Below, piece by piece: positions 22,091 through 33,962 of a DNA stretch of 64,000 nucleotides. The DNA lies in assembly GCA_947095535.1 (NCBI GenBank), contig OX352774.1, forward strand, positions 8,680,001 through 8,744,000, read 5' to 3'. The first letter of the stretch is position 1; each line of letters opens with the position of its first letter. The position numbers and the translations under genes were made by a program. The stretch is from Poecilobothrus nobilitatus (lineage: Eukaryota; Arthropoda; Insecta; Diptera; Dolichopodidae). Below the pieces are notes generated by a model. The model saw nothing but the letters and a program-made list of their open reading frames with translations. It had not been told where the DNA came from and ran no database searches.

Positions 22091-23259
22091 CAGAATTATT
22101 CATCTTGAATAATTATTCACTTGATATTAAAAAGGAAATTAGAGGTCAGAAGAAAAATAAGTTAGGTGCTCTAATTAGAGAAATAAGTAAGGTGCTCAAA
22201 GTTCTTTCAAGTTTGAATTAGTAATAAATAAGAGTATAATAAAAATAATTAAGAATTTTTAAATTATTAGGGGATCCTATATATGTATAATATATTTGAA
22301 CGCTGCTGAATATGAAGTGAAAGCTACAACTAAAGACAATATCGTCGATAGGTGAGATAAATAAAAGAAATACGAACGTACATAGTATATTAAATACATA
22401 TATATATATATTTAATATACTAACATTTTAATTTTAAAAATAATTGTGCACAAAGTTAATTTAGGTTTCGCAGAGCTAATATTGAAATAAAACACATTTT
22501 TTTTATGCCATTTTATAACTATTTAATATTTATTTGTACATACACCTGCAAAACCTTCTAATTTTTATTTATGTTTTTCTCGAAGCTGGTAGAACTGCTT
22601 TGGTTTTTGAATGTTATTTTCCATGTTGTTGCCTACAAGTAATTTTACTTTACGCTTTATAAGTTTTGAACGAAGCCATAGTGAGTAATGCTTCAATATT
22701 ACTTATGAAGTCAACATTTGAAAACTTTGATTCCAGAGTTATCACGTTTTACTTTATAAAGAGAATTTTAAACATTTTAAATCCACAAAACTGATTTAAG
22801 TTAATTGGTTTGTCGATATTCTCAACAGTATAACTTTCTGTAAATTCAAGGAAAATTTCTGTAAAAATAAGTAAAAATTTCATATTTATATTTTTAAGAT
22901 ATACATATATATAAGATATACTTAGAGTATTTTAGATCCGCAGCTTGAAATTGTAAATAGTATTATTACTGCAAGTGTGCAAATGTTGTCACTTTTCCTC
23001 GGACTTGAATCATTGCTTTTTGATAAGTCAGCAGAGCAATCACTGTTCCATCTTATCTATAATTATTAGTATTGATATTGATGAAGATTGAGCTAACACA
23101 TCAGTCGTCTCTTATAAAATCTTATAAAAAAAAGTGCTTTAAAATCAAGATTTCTTCAAAATCATGGAAAAAATGAAAAACTAACTGCCGAATTTTTTTC
23201 GTCTTTTTCTATATAATTGATGGGAACAGCGATAAATAAAAAGTTATATTCTCTCTATC
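22091..23259. other. AT-rich spacer
   Basis: No supported gene. A palindromic run of TATA and TTAATATAC words lies near 22390-22425; the rest is AT-rich sequence. Confidence 0.4.
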
Positions 23260-23263
23260 GTAG

Positions 23264-23430
23264 CAATTCCTCTGAAAATTCTAAAGTTAAGATCCATGTA
23301 TACATACCTAATCTATCAAAGCTGGTTTACCAATCAAACAATGGTGTCAATTCCTTTGCAAAACCGAGAGTTGAGATCTAAATATATACATAATCTAGCA
23401 TGTCTTTCGATAAAACAATGGATCGTAATA
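23264..23430. repeat. Diverged 84-bp tandem duplication
   Basis: CAATTCC starts at 23264 and at 23348. The blocks that follow (AGTTRAGATC, ATATACATA-type, ATCTA, then AATCAAACAATGG / GATAAAACAATGG) recur in the same order, so two diverged copies of an approximately 84-bp unit lie in tandem. Confidence 0.6.
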
Positions 23431-23487
23431 ATACCAATCAATATGTATGACTTCCGGTGGTAGAGAAAGAATACACTTTCTTATACA

Positions 23488-23606
23488 GATCTTTTCGGAA
23501 ACATACAGACCTTTTCGAAAATATATATATCTTTTCGAAAATATACAGATATTTTCGAAAATATATATATCTTTTCGAAAATACACAAATCTTTTCGAAT
23601 GCAAAT
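23488..23606. repeat. 20-bp minisatellite, about six copies
   Basis: The unit CTTTTCGAAAATATAYAKAT is repeated about six times with a few substitutions. Open frames on both strands across it are only translations of the repeat. Confidence 0.85.
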
Positions 23607-23639
23607 CGGGCCACAAAATTTTGATTATCTTATAAGTTG

Positions 23640-26200
23640 TATTTGTAATCCACGGTTCCTTCACCAATATAAAAGAAAATATTTTTCTTAATTATTCTTT
23701 AATGTCATCCTGTTTAAAGCTGTAATTGTTTCTTATTTCAACATTGTCCAATACTAAAGAAATTTTTATTTGATATATAAAAAAAAAAATAAAGTAATAA
23801 TAAAATTTATAATAATTAAAAATTTATTTGTTTCATTTTATTTCTTAATTTTTTTTGTTTTAATTTATGATGAAATTTGTCCAGTAAATACGCCTTTTTC
23901 AGATTCCTGTCGCATTTTCTACAAAATGAATTGAAGCGCCAGTAAGCGGAAAAAGACAAATCAACTTAGACATTTACTATTCCGGATAAATAAATTCCTG
24001 TTCAATAAAAAAAAAAAAAAACAAAATATAAATATCTTTGCTAAATATGTATTTATTTTATTATTATATATTAAATGTCATATATACCATACCATTGATC
24101 TGTGATGAATCTGAAAATACTTAGAAAATTTTAAATTAGAAGCATCAAATATATAGAATAAATGTATGTATACTCGTATTAGTAAGTAATGTTGGTTTTA
24201 TTTTGCAAAAGTTGACTATAATCGTAAAGTTACTTTTATTGTCATTTATTTCTATTTATTCTGACCTGACAAAAATTCTGTTTTTTTTTGTTTTCTAGTC
24301 TAAAACTTATCAAAGCCGATAATTTTGGGATTAATTCTTATATAGCAGTTATTTAAAAGTTTTTTCTTTAGGTGTTTTGGACAGTTTTTTTTTCTAATTT
24401 AAGTTAAATTAAAACACGCCAAGAAAATCAGTGAACAAAATTTATGGTCAAAAAAAAAAAAAAAAGGAGACAAGAGCCTTTTATTAAAATGTCTCCAAGA
24501 GGAATAAAAAATTACAAACTTTTAGATAAAATTATATTAAAAAGCATTATAAACTCTTTCTAGTACAATACGATCCTATTATACTTTAGTTAATCTCCCT
24601 TTTTTCACCTGTGTTCTTAAACATCATTGATAGAGGACAATTTATAAATGGTCCAAGAGTCTTTTTGTGATTAATTTTATCTTTTATTTAATTTTTGGAC
24701 AAGATTTGAACGGATTTATTAATAAAAAAAAAAAAATTAAAAAAAAAAATATTTCGAAGTAAACTTAAAGATTTAAATTTTGTAATGTACATATCCACAT
24801 ACATAATATATTTTCATTTTAATGAAGCTATTATGAGAAAGGCATTATTTATGAGGAAAAACAAAAATTAAAAAAAAATTTAGATCAAAAATGAAAAGCA
24901 CAAATTCTAGACTTTGTACGAGGGAATTTTAAAGTTGATATGTGATTAATAAAATATTGTTTGTGTGGAGATTTTTGATTTTTGTTTTTTTATAAAAAAG
25001 ATATTAAAAATCTAAATTTAAAAAATTCTAATTTATTTAATTTTTTTTTTTTTGAATTTTGGTTGGAAATTTTTCCTTTTAACATTCGTTTTTTGTTTAG
25101 ATTAAAGCACTTTTCAATTTTTTTTTTTTATTTGAAAGAATAGACAGTTTCAAATGATGTTTATTTATATGTTATAAATTCTTTAAGTATATGTATATAT
25201 ATATATAATATATATGTATATATAGTATAGATTTATATTTGTGTGTATATAGTAATAAATTAGTACATATGTGATTCTTTAAATAAAAAAAAAAAAAAAA
25301 AAATCAGTCTAACAACATGATATATGAGATAAATTAATTACCAATAAGATCTTAAAGATTTGTGTTTTTTTTTTTTTTTTATCGCTTTTTTTTTCTGCTT
25401 GTCGAAAAATTAAAAAATTTAACATAATTAAAAAAGTTTATTTTTTTTTTTTTGCCTTTTCTAATTAAATAATTTTAAATTTGAATTCCTAAAAGAACAG
25501 AATAAATAAATTAAAATATTTTTTGATATTTTAGAGAGTACTCTATATTCTAACAAAAGTTTTAAAGATATCTACTATTTATATACAGTGTATATATGTA
25601 TAAGTTTGATTCGAGAGAAAGATGTAATATTTATTTATTGCGTTACTTTTTTGGTTCTAGAAAACATTTAGAAGAGATTTTGATTCACTTTATTTTATTA
25701 TTATTATTACATCATTTTCTCTGATCAAATCAAACTGTTTTTAGTTTTAATGTTTTATTAATCTAGGCTAAAATTCATTGATCTTTGTAATTTAAATTAG
25801 ATACTTCATGGTTACTGATGGGATTTTTATAATAGAATTGATCAACAGTAATATATGTAAATTTTCAGACAGTTATATGAATATGGAGTTTTTAACTATT
25901 CTCGGTTGAAATTGACTAGTATTGTAATTTCTTGCCTTCCTGAAACTAATTATCGTATTTATTTAGTCTAGTGAATAGAATATGGTAAAATTAGACAATA
26001 AATATCAACATTAATTGGGTACATATAAAAAAATTGGTTCTTTAACTTAACATTTTTCTTAACTTTCCCTTATACAACAAATTATTTAATTTTTATTATG
26101 TATTATTAAATATGTATTATTAAATATATATTGTTTTATGTATGAATTCTATTTTTTTATTTTTGTGAACTGTTTGATTTAAACCGGTAAAATAAAATAA
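23640..26200. other. AT-rich region with homopolymer tracts
   Basis: Dominated by A and T tracts and TA microsatellites (for example 25195-25230). No open frame of note. A 16-base A tract lies near 25290 and T tracts near 25360 and 25440. Confidence 0.4.
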
Positions 26201-26204
26201 AACT

Positions 26205-26950
26205 TACTTTTCCGCATCTGATTTTCTCAATATCTATAAAACGTACATTAGGCCAAAAATGGAGTATAATGCACACATTTGGGCTGCAGGGCCTCAAACA
26301 GCACTGGGTTATTTAGATAATGTGCAAAACAGAGCTATTCGTTTAATTAACGACCCCAGTGTAACTTCTATGCTCACTTCACTCAGCCATCGTCGCACAG
26401 TTGGGTCACTGACCTTGTTTTATAGGTATCTCGTAGGGATTAACACTTGTTCTAAAGAAATTAAACAATTAATGCCTCCACTCAAAGTTTTCCAAAGAGA
26501 AACAAGGAGGGCAACAGATGCTCATCCCTACCATGTTCAGTTATCAAGATGGCGAAATACAGCTTATGGAAATTCGTCTGTCATGCACACGTCCCGTTTG
26601 TGGAACCATATACCATCACATGTGTTCCCTAAGGTTGGTAATTTATATGTGTACGATTTACTTAAGTTTAAGAAGAACATTAACATTTTTCTTCAAAATG
26701 CCCCTCCAAATTTTCCTACCTATTCCCCATAATCCAGATTTCCCAATAACAATTTCCCCAATTATCCTTCCCACATCCCTATCCCCAAAACCAAACTGTA
26801 CATTCGTATTAAAGGTTCCATCCTAAAGTTTGGTTTTAAAAGGGGGGTGGTTGTGGTTGGTTAAAGTCCAACACTACCTTGAGGAAGCACGTGTAGTTCC
26901 TCTTGGTGACTTTCGAGTTTTCCACCAACCCTCGTAAAAAAAAAAAAAAT
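26205..26950 (+). mobile_element. 3' end of a LINE with poly(A) tail
   Basis: The plus strand encodes the C-terminal domain of a LINE reverse transcriptase. DFLNIYKTYIRPKMEYNAHI leads into the 157-residue frame at 26259-26732, which has LDNVQNRAIRLINDPS, RRTVGSLTLFYRYLVG, HPYHVQLSRW, SRLWNHIPSHVFP and FKKNINIFLQ. These are the order and spacing seen in many arthropod elements. A 3' untranslated region of about 200 bases follows, with a stem GAGGAA 26881-26886 / TTCCTC 26897-26902, and ends in a poly(A) tail at 26936-26950. The upstream polymerase is missing, so this is a 5'-truncated copy. It is intact over its whole reading frame, so it is probably fairly young. The 3' region has a diverged relative at 42.1-42.5 kb. 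Confidence 0.88.
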
Positions 26951-27169
26951 AATTAATAAATTATATACTATTTAAAATACATACTCGTATATTTCTCAAA
27001 TTACATCAAGTTATAGTAATCTAGAGATAATTTAAAATTATAAACCAGTTATGTAAATTTATTAAAATAAGTTGAATGACTAAAATTTAAAATAATATAA
27101 AAAAAATTGAAAAAAAATACATTTTCTTTTTGATAAGAATAACTCTGCAAATATAATCAAAAATGAATA

Positions 27170-27475
27170 TATTATGTAGTTATCAAATTACAATCAAAGG
27201 TATTAATCCGAAGTTTATCAATTATTAACTTAATGTAAAATTTTATACCTTAACAACTAACCACATTGTTGTTGTTCTTTATATTAAAAGAAACACATAT
27301 ATCTGACTAAAATTGAATATATATATGTAAATCAATTCAAATAGTCATAATGAAAATACCTAATCATCAAGTTGTTATTAAGTCATCGAAGACATCAATC
27401 AGAAGTTGATCAAATATTAACACTTAACACATAATCTTCTTCTTTGACCTACATTGTTGTTGTTCTTTATATTAA
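27170..27475. repeat. Degenerate tandem dimer of about 187 bp
   Basis: ACATTGTTGTTGTTCTTTAT is found near 27261 and again near 27448. Preceding blocks (AGAAGTTGATCAA / CGAAGTTTATCAA, ATTAAC, CTTAA) recur in the same order, so this is an old tandem duplication. Confidence 0.55.
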
Positions 27476-27479
27476 AACA

Positions 27480-28450
27480 CACACAACCATATGAAACTAT
27501 AAATTTTTAATGTATTTTCAAGTTTTTTGTCGTTTCATATACAAATATTTCGTTATTGTTGCTTATAGGTACATTGTAATAATAATATTATTATAAATGC
27601 TTGCTACGATTTTAAGCAAATCGATAGACATTTCATAATTATATACCTGCATCATGGCTGCACTCATTCTGTTCAAAACATAAAATTTAGAAGTACAGTT
27701 ATTTGGAAAAAATTAAAAGAAACTTGAAAATAAACTTTTAAAAAAATTGTTACCTAAAAATATGCAAAATAAAAATTCTATTCTATCTACAGTGTTACTA
27801 TGAAAGGATTATCTTAAAAATGGAATATTTTATGCATAGAAAGACAATGTTTTTTTTTAAATATGTTTTTAATTATTTTAAAATTAATAATTTTTTGCAA
27901 TAGAGTTTAAGGTATAGAATATATAATTCAAAGATGACATAATGTTTAAATGGTATAAATTATATTATTATACTATTCTAATATTCAATCATTAGATTCG
28001 ATTCTAGAATAAACCTAGTCTTATTCCAATTTAAATTTTTTTTTAATTCAATTTTTACTAAAACTTTGCTTACATACCCTCTTTGTTTCTCCAAGTTGCT
28101 AAATTTTTAGATTAGAGAGTAGTATTCTAAACAAAAATTTAAATATATCTAATTTGATTTGATATTTAATTGTCTTAAAAAAAAAAAACGATTGTCTATT
28201 TCTCCTTTAAGCTCCTTATATAATAAATAAATATTTTTTTAATATTTAAAACTATCTTTACGGTTAGAATTATTTAGTTTATTTTTTTTTTCGTTATAAT
28301 TGTTAAACGAGGGAATATGTTGGAAATATTCTTATTATTAGAATTTCAATTACTATGTGAGACACTAGACTTTATAAAAAAATAAAATTGCTTATATTGC
28401 AATCTATATAATATTTCTATTTATTAAAATTTTTCATTTATTGAAAAATT
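27480..28450. other. AT-rich spacer
   Basis: AT-rich DNA without open frames of note or visible repeat structure. Confidence 0.4.
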
Positions 28451-28451
28451 C

Positions 28452-28617
28452 TTATTTTTTTTTTGTAGTTTATTCTCCTGTCACATAAATGTAATAGGAA
28501 TGTTACATAGCCTTTCTTTTCATTTCATTTCGGTGGGAATTCGAACCCACACCAATGTGAGTTAACAGTGTTTTTCAGTATTTCATACGCTCTTACCTAA
28601 TAGGCTACCGAGACCCC
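28452..28617 (-). repeat. tRNA-derived SINE, type B
   Basis: Read on the minus strand, it begins GGGGTCTCGGTAGCCTATTA. An A-box-like TAGCCTATTAGG lies at 28596-28607 (reverse) and a B-box-like GGGTTCGAATTCCC at 28535-28548. A body with AAAGGCTATGTAAC and CATTTATGTGACAGG follows, then an A-rich end (28452-28463, read in reverse). These are the internal RNA polymerase III promoter parts of a tRNA-derived SINE. The body matches the copy at 61.4 kb. It is not a functional tRNA: the stems are imperfect. Confidence 0.75.
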
Positions 28618-29609
28618 TATTTTTATTAATTTATGAAGTTATAAAATTCTTTAAATATGCAAAAGATTAAAAAATTATATTTAGTCTATTTATAATGATA
28701 TTAAAATACAAAATTTTAATATTATTTAAATACAAATTGTTTTTTTTTTTGTTTTTGTATAGTTTTTTCTTTAAATTGTAGCAAAAAAGACATTTTATTT
28801 TTCTATTTAAAAAATATTAAAATATTTTATTTTTATTATTATAAATGTTTCGGAAATGACTCATTCCAAAGTTTTATTTACGATCTTTACTATACTGTCA
28901 TACATTTTCCATTTAATGAATGGTATTCAGGTTAACGTACTGCATTTTTCCGAAAAAGAAAAAATAAATTTTAAATCTTTTTTTTTCTGTTTTTGAGTTT
29001 TTAAATTAAAAACAAAACATTTTTTTGTTTTTTAGTTGGACATTCTTAAATTCTATTTTATTTCATCATTTTTTTTTTTTTTTTTTTTTTTATGAAGCAA
29101 ATTTCTTTAATGATTGTATTGTTTTTTGAACTTTTAAAATGATTTTTACGATATATTAATAATATGAACTCACGAAAAGATATTTAAAATTATCCATAAA
29201 ATTTTCCATTTAATTTTCAAAACAAAGGAAATATTTCAAGTACGTTGATTTATATAGTAATAAATAAGAAAAATCCTCTGTTTGATTTTACAGAAATGTG
29301 GTAATCATGCGTCAGCATATTATCTACTAATTTATTTATTGATATTGTAAAACAGTGTAAAACTTTTATTCTATAGTTTTATTTATAGGCACTATTAACA
29401 TATAACTCGTCAAAAATTATTTAATTCCTTGTTATATTTTCACGTTTTGGGCCAACAGCTTGTGTTGTTTAATTACATATATATATATAATAAATTGACA
29501 ACATTACCTTTAATAATTTTTTTCTCAATAAATTACAAAAAGATGCTTTAATAAAGTATTCGATATTTAGTAGTTGTTTCTGCAAGTTTCTGCATACCTA
29601 TTCAAAAAT
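28618..29609. other. AT-rich spacer
   Basis: AT-rich sequence with a 24-base T tract near 29068. No gene seen. Confidence 0.4.
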
Positions 29610-30006
29610 ATTTTTATTTATTTATTTATATTATTATTACAAATCATAATAGCATATTGCAAAACCATCGACTACTAAAACATTTATAGGTTGAATACTG
29701 TTATTAAATTATACAGTAATATTATTTATTTTATTTATTATTTTATTTATATTAATATTACATACATAAATGTAATACAATATTATTGAACCATCGGCTA
29801 CCAAGGCCATTATAGGTTTTTATACTATTATTAATTATATACTAATATTATTTATTTTGTTTATATTATATACTATATATTTACATTATATTTGGTCGTA
29901 AGCGGGGTATGTAAAGAAAAAAACACTTACGACCTGTGCAGGGATCGAACTCACACTCCTTCGGTTAATACGCCACACGCCTACCCACTAAGCTACCGAA
30001 GCCCCT
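29610..30006 (-). repeat. tRNA-derived SINE, type A, with duplicated tail
   Basis: On the minus strand the head reads GGGGCTTCGGTAGCTTAGTG, with an A-box TAGCTTAGTGGGTAGG and a B-box GAGTTCGATCCCTG (29939-29952 in reverse). Its body carries CTTACGACC twice, as an inverted pair near 29895 and 29927. The tail block with GGCCWTWATAGG, flanked by TATTATTAAAT and ATTTA-rich runs, is present twice (near 29800 and 29680), so the tail is tandemly duplicated or two insertions lie together. A second head-bearing copy is at 41.1 kb. Confidence 0.75.
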
Positions 30007-31239
30007 CATAAAAGTAAAAAGTCATAAAAGTTAAAATTAAATTAATTTTGCATATTTGTAGGCGACTTTGTTTTTTAAATTTATTTCTTTTCGGAGAATT
30101 TATTTAGAAAGGCGATAGTCCTTAGTCCTTTTTTCATGATTGTGTGGTCTGGTTTTAATTTTATTTGTAAAGTTTTAGAAGATTTTTAATTTTTGTTTTT
30201 AATTGTAAAGCAATTAAAAAACTTATTTACAAATATATATTTATAATACTATTTATAAAATTTTTGTAGAAAATTTCTGCAAGATCAATTAGATAAATAT
30301 TAATTATTATATGAAATCTGGATATAGAAGATTTTATATTTTTCAAATATTTCTTCTTGGAGTAAATCTGTAAAGAGAAAAAAAGAAACAAAATCAATAT
30401 TTTGAAATAATAAAGTAGATTATAAATATATTTTTTTTAATTTATAGAAAATTTTTAGTCATAGTAAAATTGTGTGTGATATTTAAATTTATGATGGAAA
30501 TTAATCAACAAAAGAAAAATAAATATATTAAGCAATTTAAGATCGGATTTTTAACTTTCGTTACATTAACAACATGAGAACTTAATCATGTATACTTAAA
30601 ACTTAATTTACAAAAAAAAAATTTTTTTAAAAAGTGTTTGGATATATTAGGAAAGAATTTAAAAGAAGTTAAATATTCATTAAGAAGAAGGAAAAAACTA
30701 AAAATGGGTAGAGAAATAAGAAAACTATTAGAAATTCTACTGTTTATAAGTTTTTTCGTTTAAACTTAAATTTAAATGATGTTCTGTATTCTAGCAAAGA
30801 TTAATTAAACGGTGTTTTACTGTTATTGAATAGTTTTGTTAAGTGGTGTTTGGATTATTGAATAACTTTGAAGAATTATTTGACCTCAACGGAAATTTAA
30901 ATTTACGCAGATTTCGTCCTTGTACTAAATATTAGCTGTTACAAAAGAATTTTAAGATAGTGTTAGAAAATATATTTTTCTTTCAGCTAGTTTTGACTAG
31001 CTACTACTTTTTCAGATACTCAGCACGGATGCATGACAATTTGCTGAAAAAAAAAATCCCGAACAAAAAAATCCAGAAAAACAAAACCCGAAAAAAAAAT
31101 CTCGAATTTGAATTTCGTGGAAGAAATCCTGAATGTTACAAAATTGCGAAAAAAAATCCTGAAAACCAAAAAAATACCAAAATCAAGGAATTTCAAATAA
31201 GTATGGATACATAAGTGAAAAAATATAAAAAAGGAATTT
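30007..31239. other. AT-rich spacer
   Basis: AT-rich DNA. The open frame at 30960-31214 is lysine- and asparagine-rich from A tracts (AAAAAATCC-type repeats) and is not a supported gene. Confidence 0.4.
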
Positions 31240-31600
31240 AGAGTATTTGATACAAAACTAGATTATACGCTTTTCCCAAAATATATATATGTACTCGTAT
31301 ATATAATATGAATATGTGAGATTCTGAATTAGAAGGGACTTTAAAGTTGGACACAAAATCAGAGTTATACACTTTTTACAGAATATTTATATACATATAT
31401 GAATATGTGACATTCTGAATTAGGGGATTTTAGAGTTGGATTATTTGAAATCAGGGTATTTCCTTTTTTCAGATAATTTTTATTTACATATGTATCTAAA
31501 TGCCAGATTCTGAATTAGAAGGATTTTTAGAGTTGAATTCAAAATCAGGGAGGGTTATGGTGTATAATTCCACTTTTTCCAAAATGTGTATATTTTATAT
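31240..31600 (+). repeat. Roughly 90-bp minisatellite, about four units
   Basis: Each unit contains ATTCTGAATTAGAAGGGA, TTTTAGAGTTGGATT, AAAATCAGGGTTATA and an ATAT-rich spacer. Units start near 31320, 31411 and 31504, with a partial one before. The same unit occurs at 32.76, 33.6 and 47.7 kb. Confidence 0.75.
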
Positions 31601-32755
31601 TTAAATATTGACCAGATGATTAAAATAAAAATAATATTTCAAGCAATAATCGGCGGCCGAATTATGGTGATTTCAAAAATAAATAATTTTAATTCAAGAT
31701 TTTTTTTTCGAGATTTTATATTATTCGGGATTTTGATACTTTTTTTTTCAAGATTTTAAATCAATCGGAATTTTATTTTTGGGATTATTTTTTCGAGATT
31801 TTTTTGTACGGGATTTGTTTTTTCAGTAAAGTGTCATCAACCCACTCATCACCGATTGATTTTTCACGCCTAGAGTAAAGAAACAACTAAATATGTTAGC
31901 ATTATTTTAATATACCTTTACAAATCTTTACAAATATAAAAAAAAAAAACAAGTTTTGACTCATTTTGTACAATTTTTTTTTGTATTTTCATCGTATTTT
32001 TTTTTTATTTTAATCTTTTTATATTTTCTTTTTACCCTATTTTTAAAATATTAATTTAAATGTTTCAAAAAAGAGAAATAGGTTCGTTTATAAATTTTGG
32101 TATAACATGAATATGATGATTGAATTTCTATTTTTGATTTTTTTTATTTTCCAATTTAAATTAAATACTTTCTAAATGCTTAGTAATAAATTCGAAAAAA
32201 AATTTGTATAAATTGATTTTGGTAGATTAATTTTTTTTTGTATTTTAGAAAATTTTTTAAAATTATTCAGACATTTTGGAAATACATATTATGTATACCT
32301 CATAGTCATAAGATATTATATGAACATATGATGAGTTTGCGATTTGATTATATTTGATATGGATATACAAAATCACATCCTACTAACTACTATATAGTCC
32401 TAGCTAATTTATAACAAAATCATTTAAATAATGTCAAATTATTAAAATGTTTATGATTTGTACGCCCTTCTTTGTATACTAACGACTATGAGTAATGACT
32501 TAACAAATGGTTTTTAAATAACAACGAATAATTGTTATATGATTATTATACCAAACTTATAAAATTAAATGATTATATAATATGATATAGCTAATGACTG
32601 GGTTATCTCATTTATTTGGGGCGCCTAAAATGATTGAAAATAAAAAAATTAAATAAAATTAAAAACAATTTTTTAAAAATTCATTATTTATTAAAATTTT
32701 TTTTTTCTACTTTATTTTTAAATTTGATTTGAACTGCCTGTTTTTTTTTTTAAAA
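31601..32755. other. AT-rich spacer
   Basis: AT-rich DNA. Between 31690 and 31830 the motif CGAGATTTT / CGGGATTTT recurs between T tracts. No gene seen. Confidence 0.4.
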
Positions 32756-32756
32756 A

Positions 32757-32890
32757 TTATGAAATCCCTCCTAATTCAAAGTCTTATACACACATATACA
32801 TTCATATTCTGAAAAAACCGTATAACCCTGATTTATTTTGTAGTATAAAAGTATAAAAATCTATTAATTCCCAATCTAGCATATACAGAT
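32757..32890 (-). repeat. Minisatellite unit, inverted
   Basis: Reverse-complement copy, about one and a half units, of the repeat at 31.3 kb (AATCCCTCCTAATTCAAAGT and CCGTATAACCCTGATTT are its hallmarks). Confidence 0.65.
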
Positions 32891-33019
32891 ACATAAATAC
32901 ATATTTTAGAAACTCCGTGGAGCTCTCATTGGACCTGACATATAAAAATAATAAGATTTAGCCAGATTTTGAAGAAAAAGCAAGATTTTAAAGAAAAAAC
33001 TGGATTTTAAACAGGTTAC

Positions 33020-33420
33020 AGCTCTTGTTATTCTGATGTTATAAGCAGGAGAACTCCAAAGCAAGTTATGCAGAAAACGAATTCACAATTTGACAAACCA
33101 CAAATAACACTATAAATGAAGATCAGCGCAACAATGATTGGTATTGTTGAGAGTGATTTAAAACCTAATAATATTCTCAAATATGAACTAAGAAACGAAT
33201 TAATATCAGAGTGACCAAAATTGGATTTCAAACTGAAGCATATATTCTAGATTAAAACGAACCATGGAGTTATATAACATTGTTAATGTGAAAGGATCCT
33301 TAAATTCAAATGAAATTTGACGCATAATGAGACGTTGAAAAGGCTTTCGATCGAATATATGCAATATGAATCCTAAAATCCATGTTAGTTGTTGTGAAGT
33401 GTTGAATAGGATTTCCACGT
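33020..33420 (-). pseudogene. LINE reverse transcriptase C-terminal remnant
   Basis: Two adjoining minus-strand frames preserve LINE C-terminal wording. The first (33206-33418) has LGFILHIFDRKPF and LTMLYNSMVRFNLEYMLQ, matching the usual LGF-I-x-R, LY-x-SLVR-x-x-LEY region. The second (33028-33231) has YLRILLGFKSLSTIPIIVAL and a matching downstream block with GLSNCEFV. A frameshift separates them. No polymerase core or tail is visible. Just to its left a 24-base AGATTTTAAAGAAAAA-type motif is repeated three times (32957-33010). Confidence 0.7.
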
Positions 33421-33584
33421 CTTCTAGTTCTAATCATGATACTGATAATTAAAATGTATGGTATTCTTTTTCTAATTCTATAATAATTACATAATTGAAT
33501 TGACTTACAAAAATGGATTAATTAAAAGATTTAATATAATTTTTTGAAGTTTTTGTTGGCAACCTTATTTGCTATCACAAATTT

Positions 33585-33962
33585 TAAACCAACTACAAAA
33601 TCCCTCTTGATTCAGAATCTGGTATATTCATATATATATAAATATTCTAGAAAAAGTGGCAATCCTGATTTTAATTCCAACTCTAAAATCTCTCCTCATT
33701 CAGACTCTTGTGTACACATATATATATATATCTATATAAATATTCTGGAAAAAGCTCATAAGTCTGATTTTGTAGCCAACTCTAAAGTCCTTTCTAATTA
33801 TATTTTTACATACATATTTCAACAACAAAACTTTTAAAATTATAGGGGATGCAACCTCTAAACTCCCCCTAAATAAATTATTAAAACACAACTTGATATT
33901 GTATGCAACTCTAAAGTACATCCTACTTACATTTTTAAATACATATTCCAACAAGAAAACAA
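33585..33962 (-). repeat. Minisatellite array, inverted, about four units
   Basis: Same unit as at 31.3 kb on the minus strand: CCAACTCTAAAATC, CTCATTCAGACTC and ATATTCTGGAAAAAGC recur with a spacing of about 90-110 bp. The open frame at 33544-33837 is only a translation of the array. Confidence 0.7.

Noticed and set aside
29930..30006. tRNA gene on the minus strand
   Set aside because: A and B boxes are present but the acceptor and other stems do not pair, and a matching copy with the same tail exists at 41.1 kb, so it is a SINE head.
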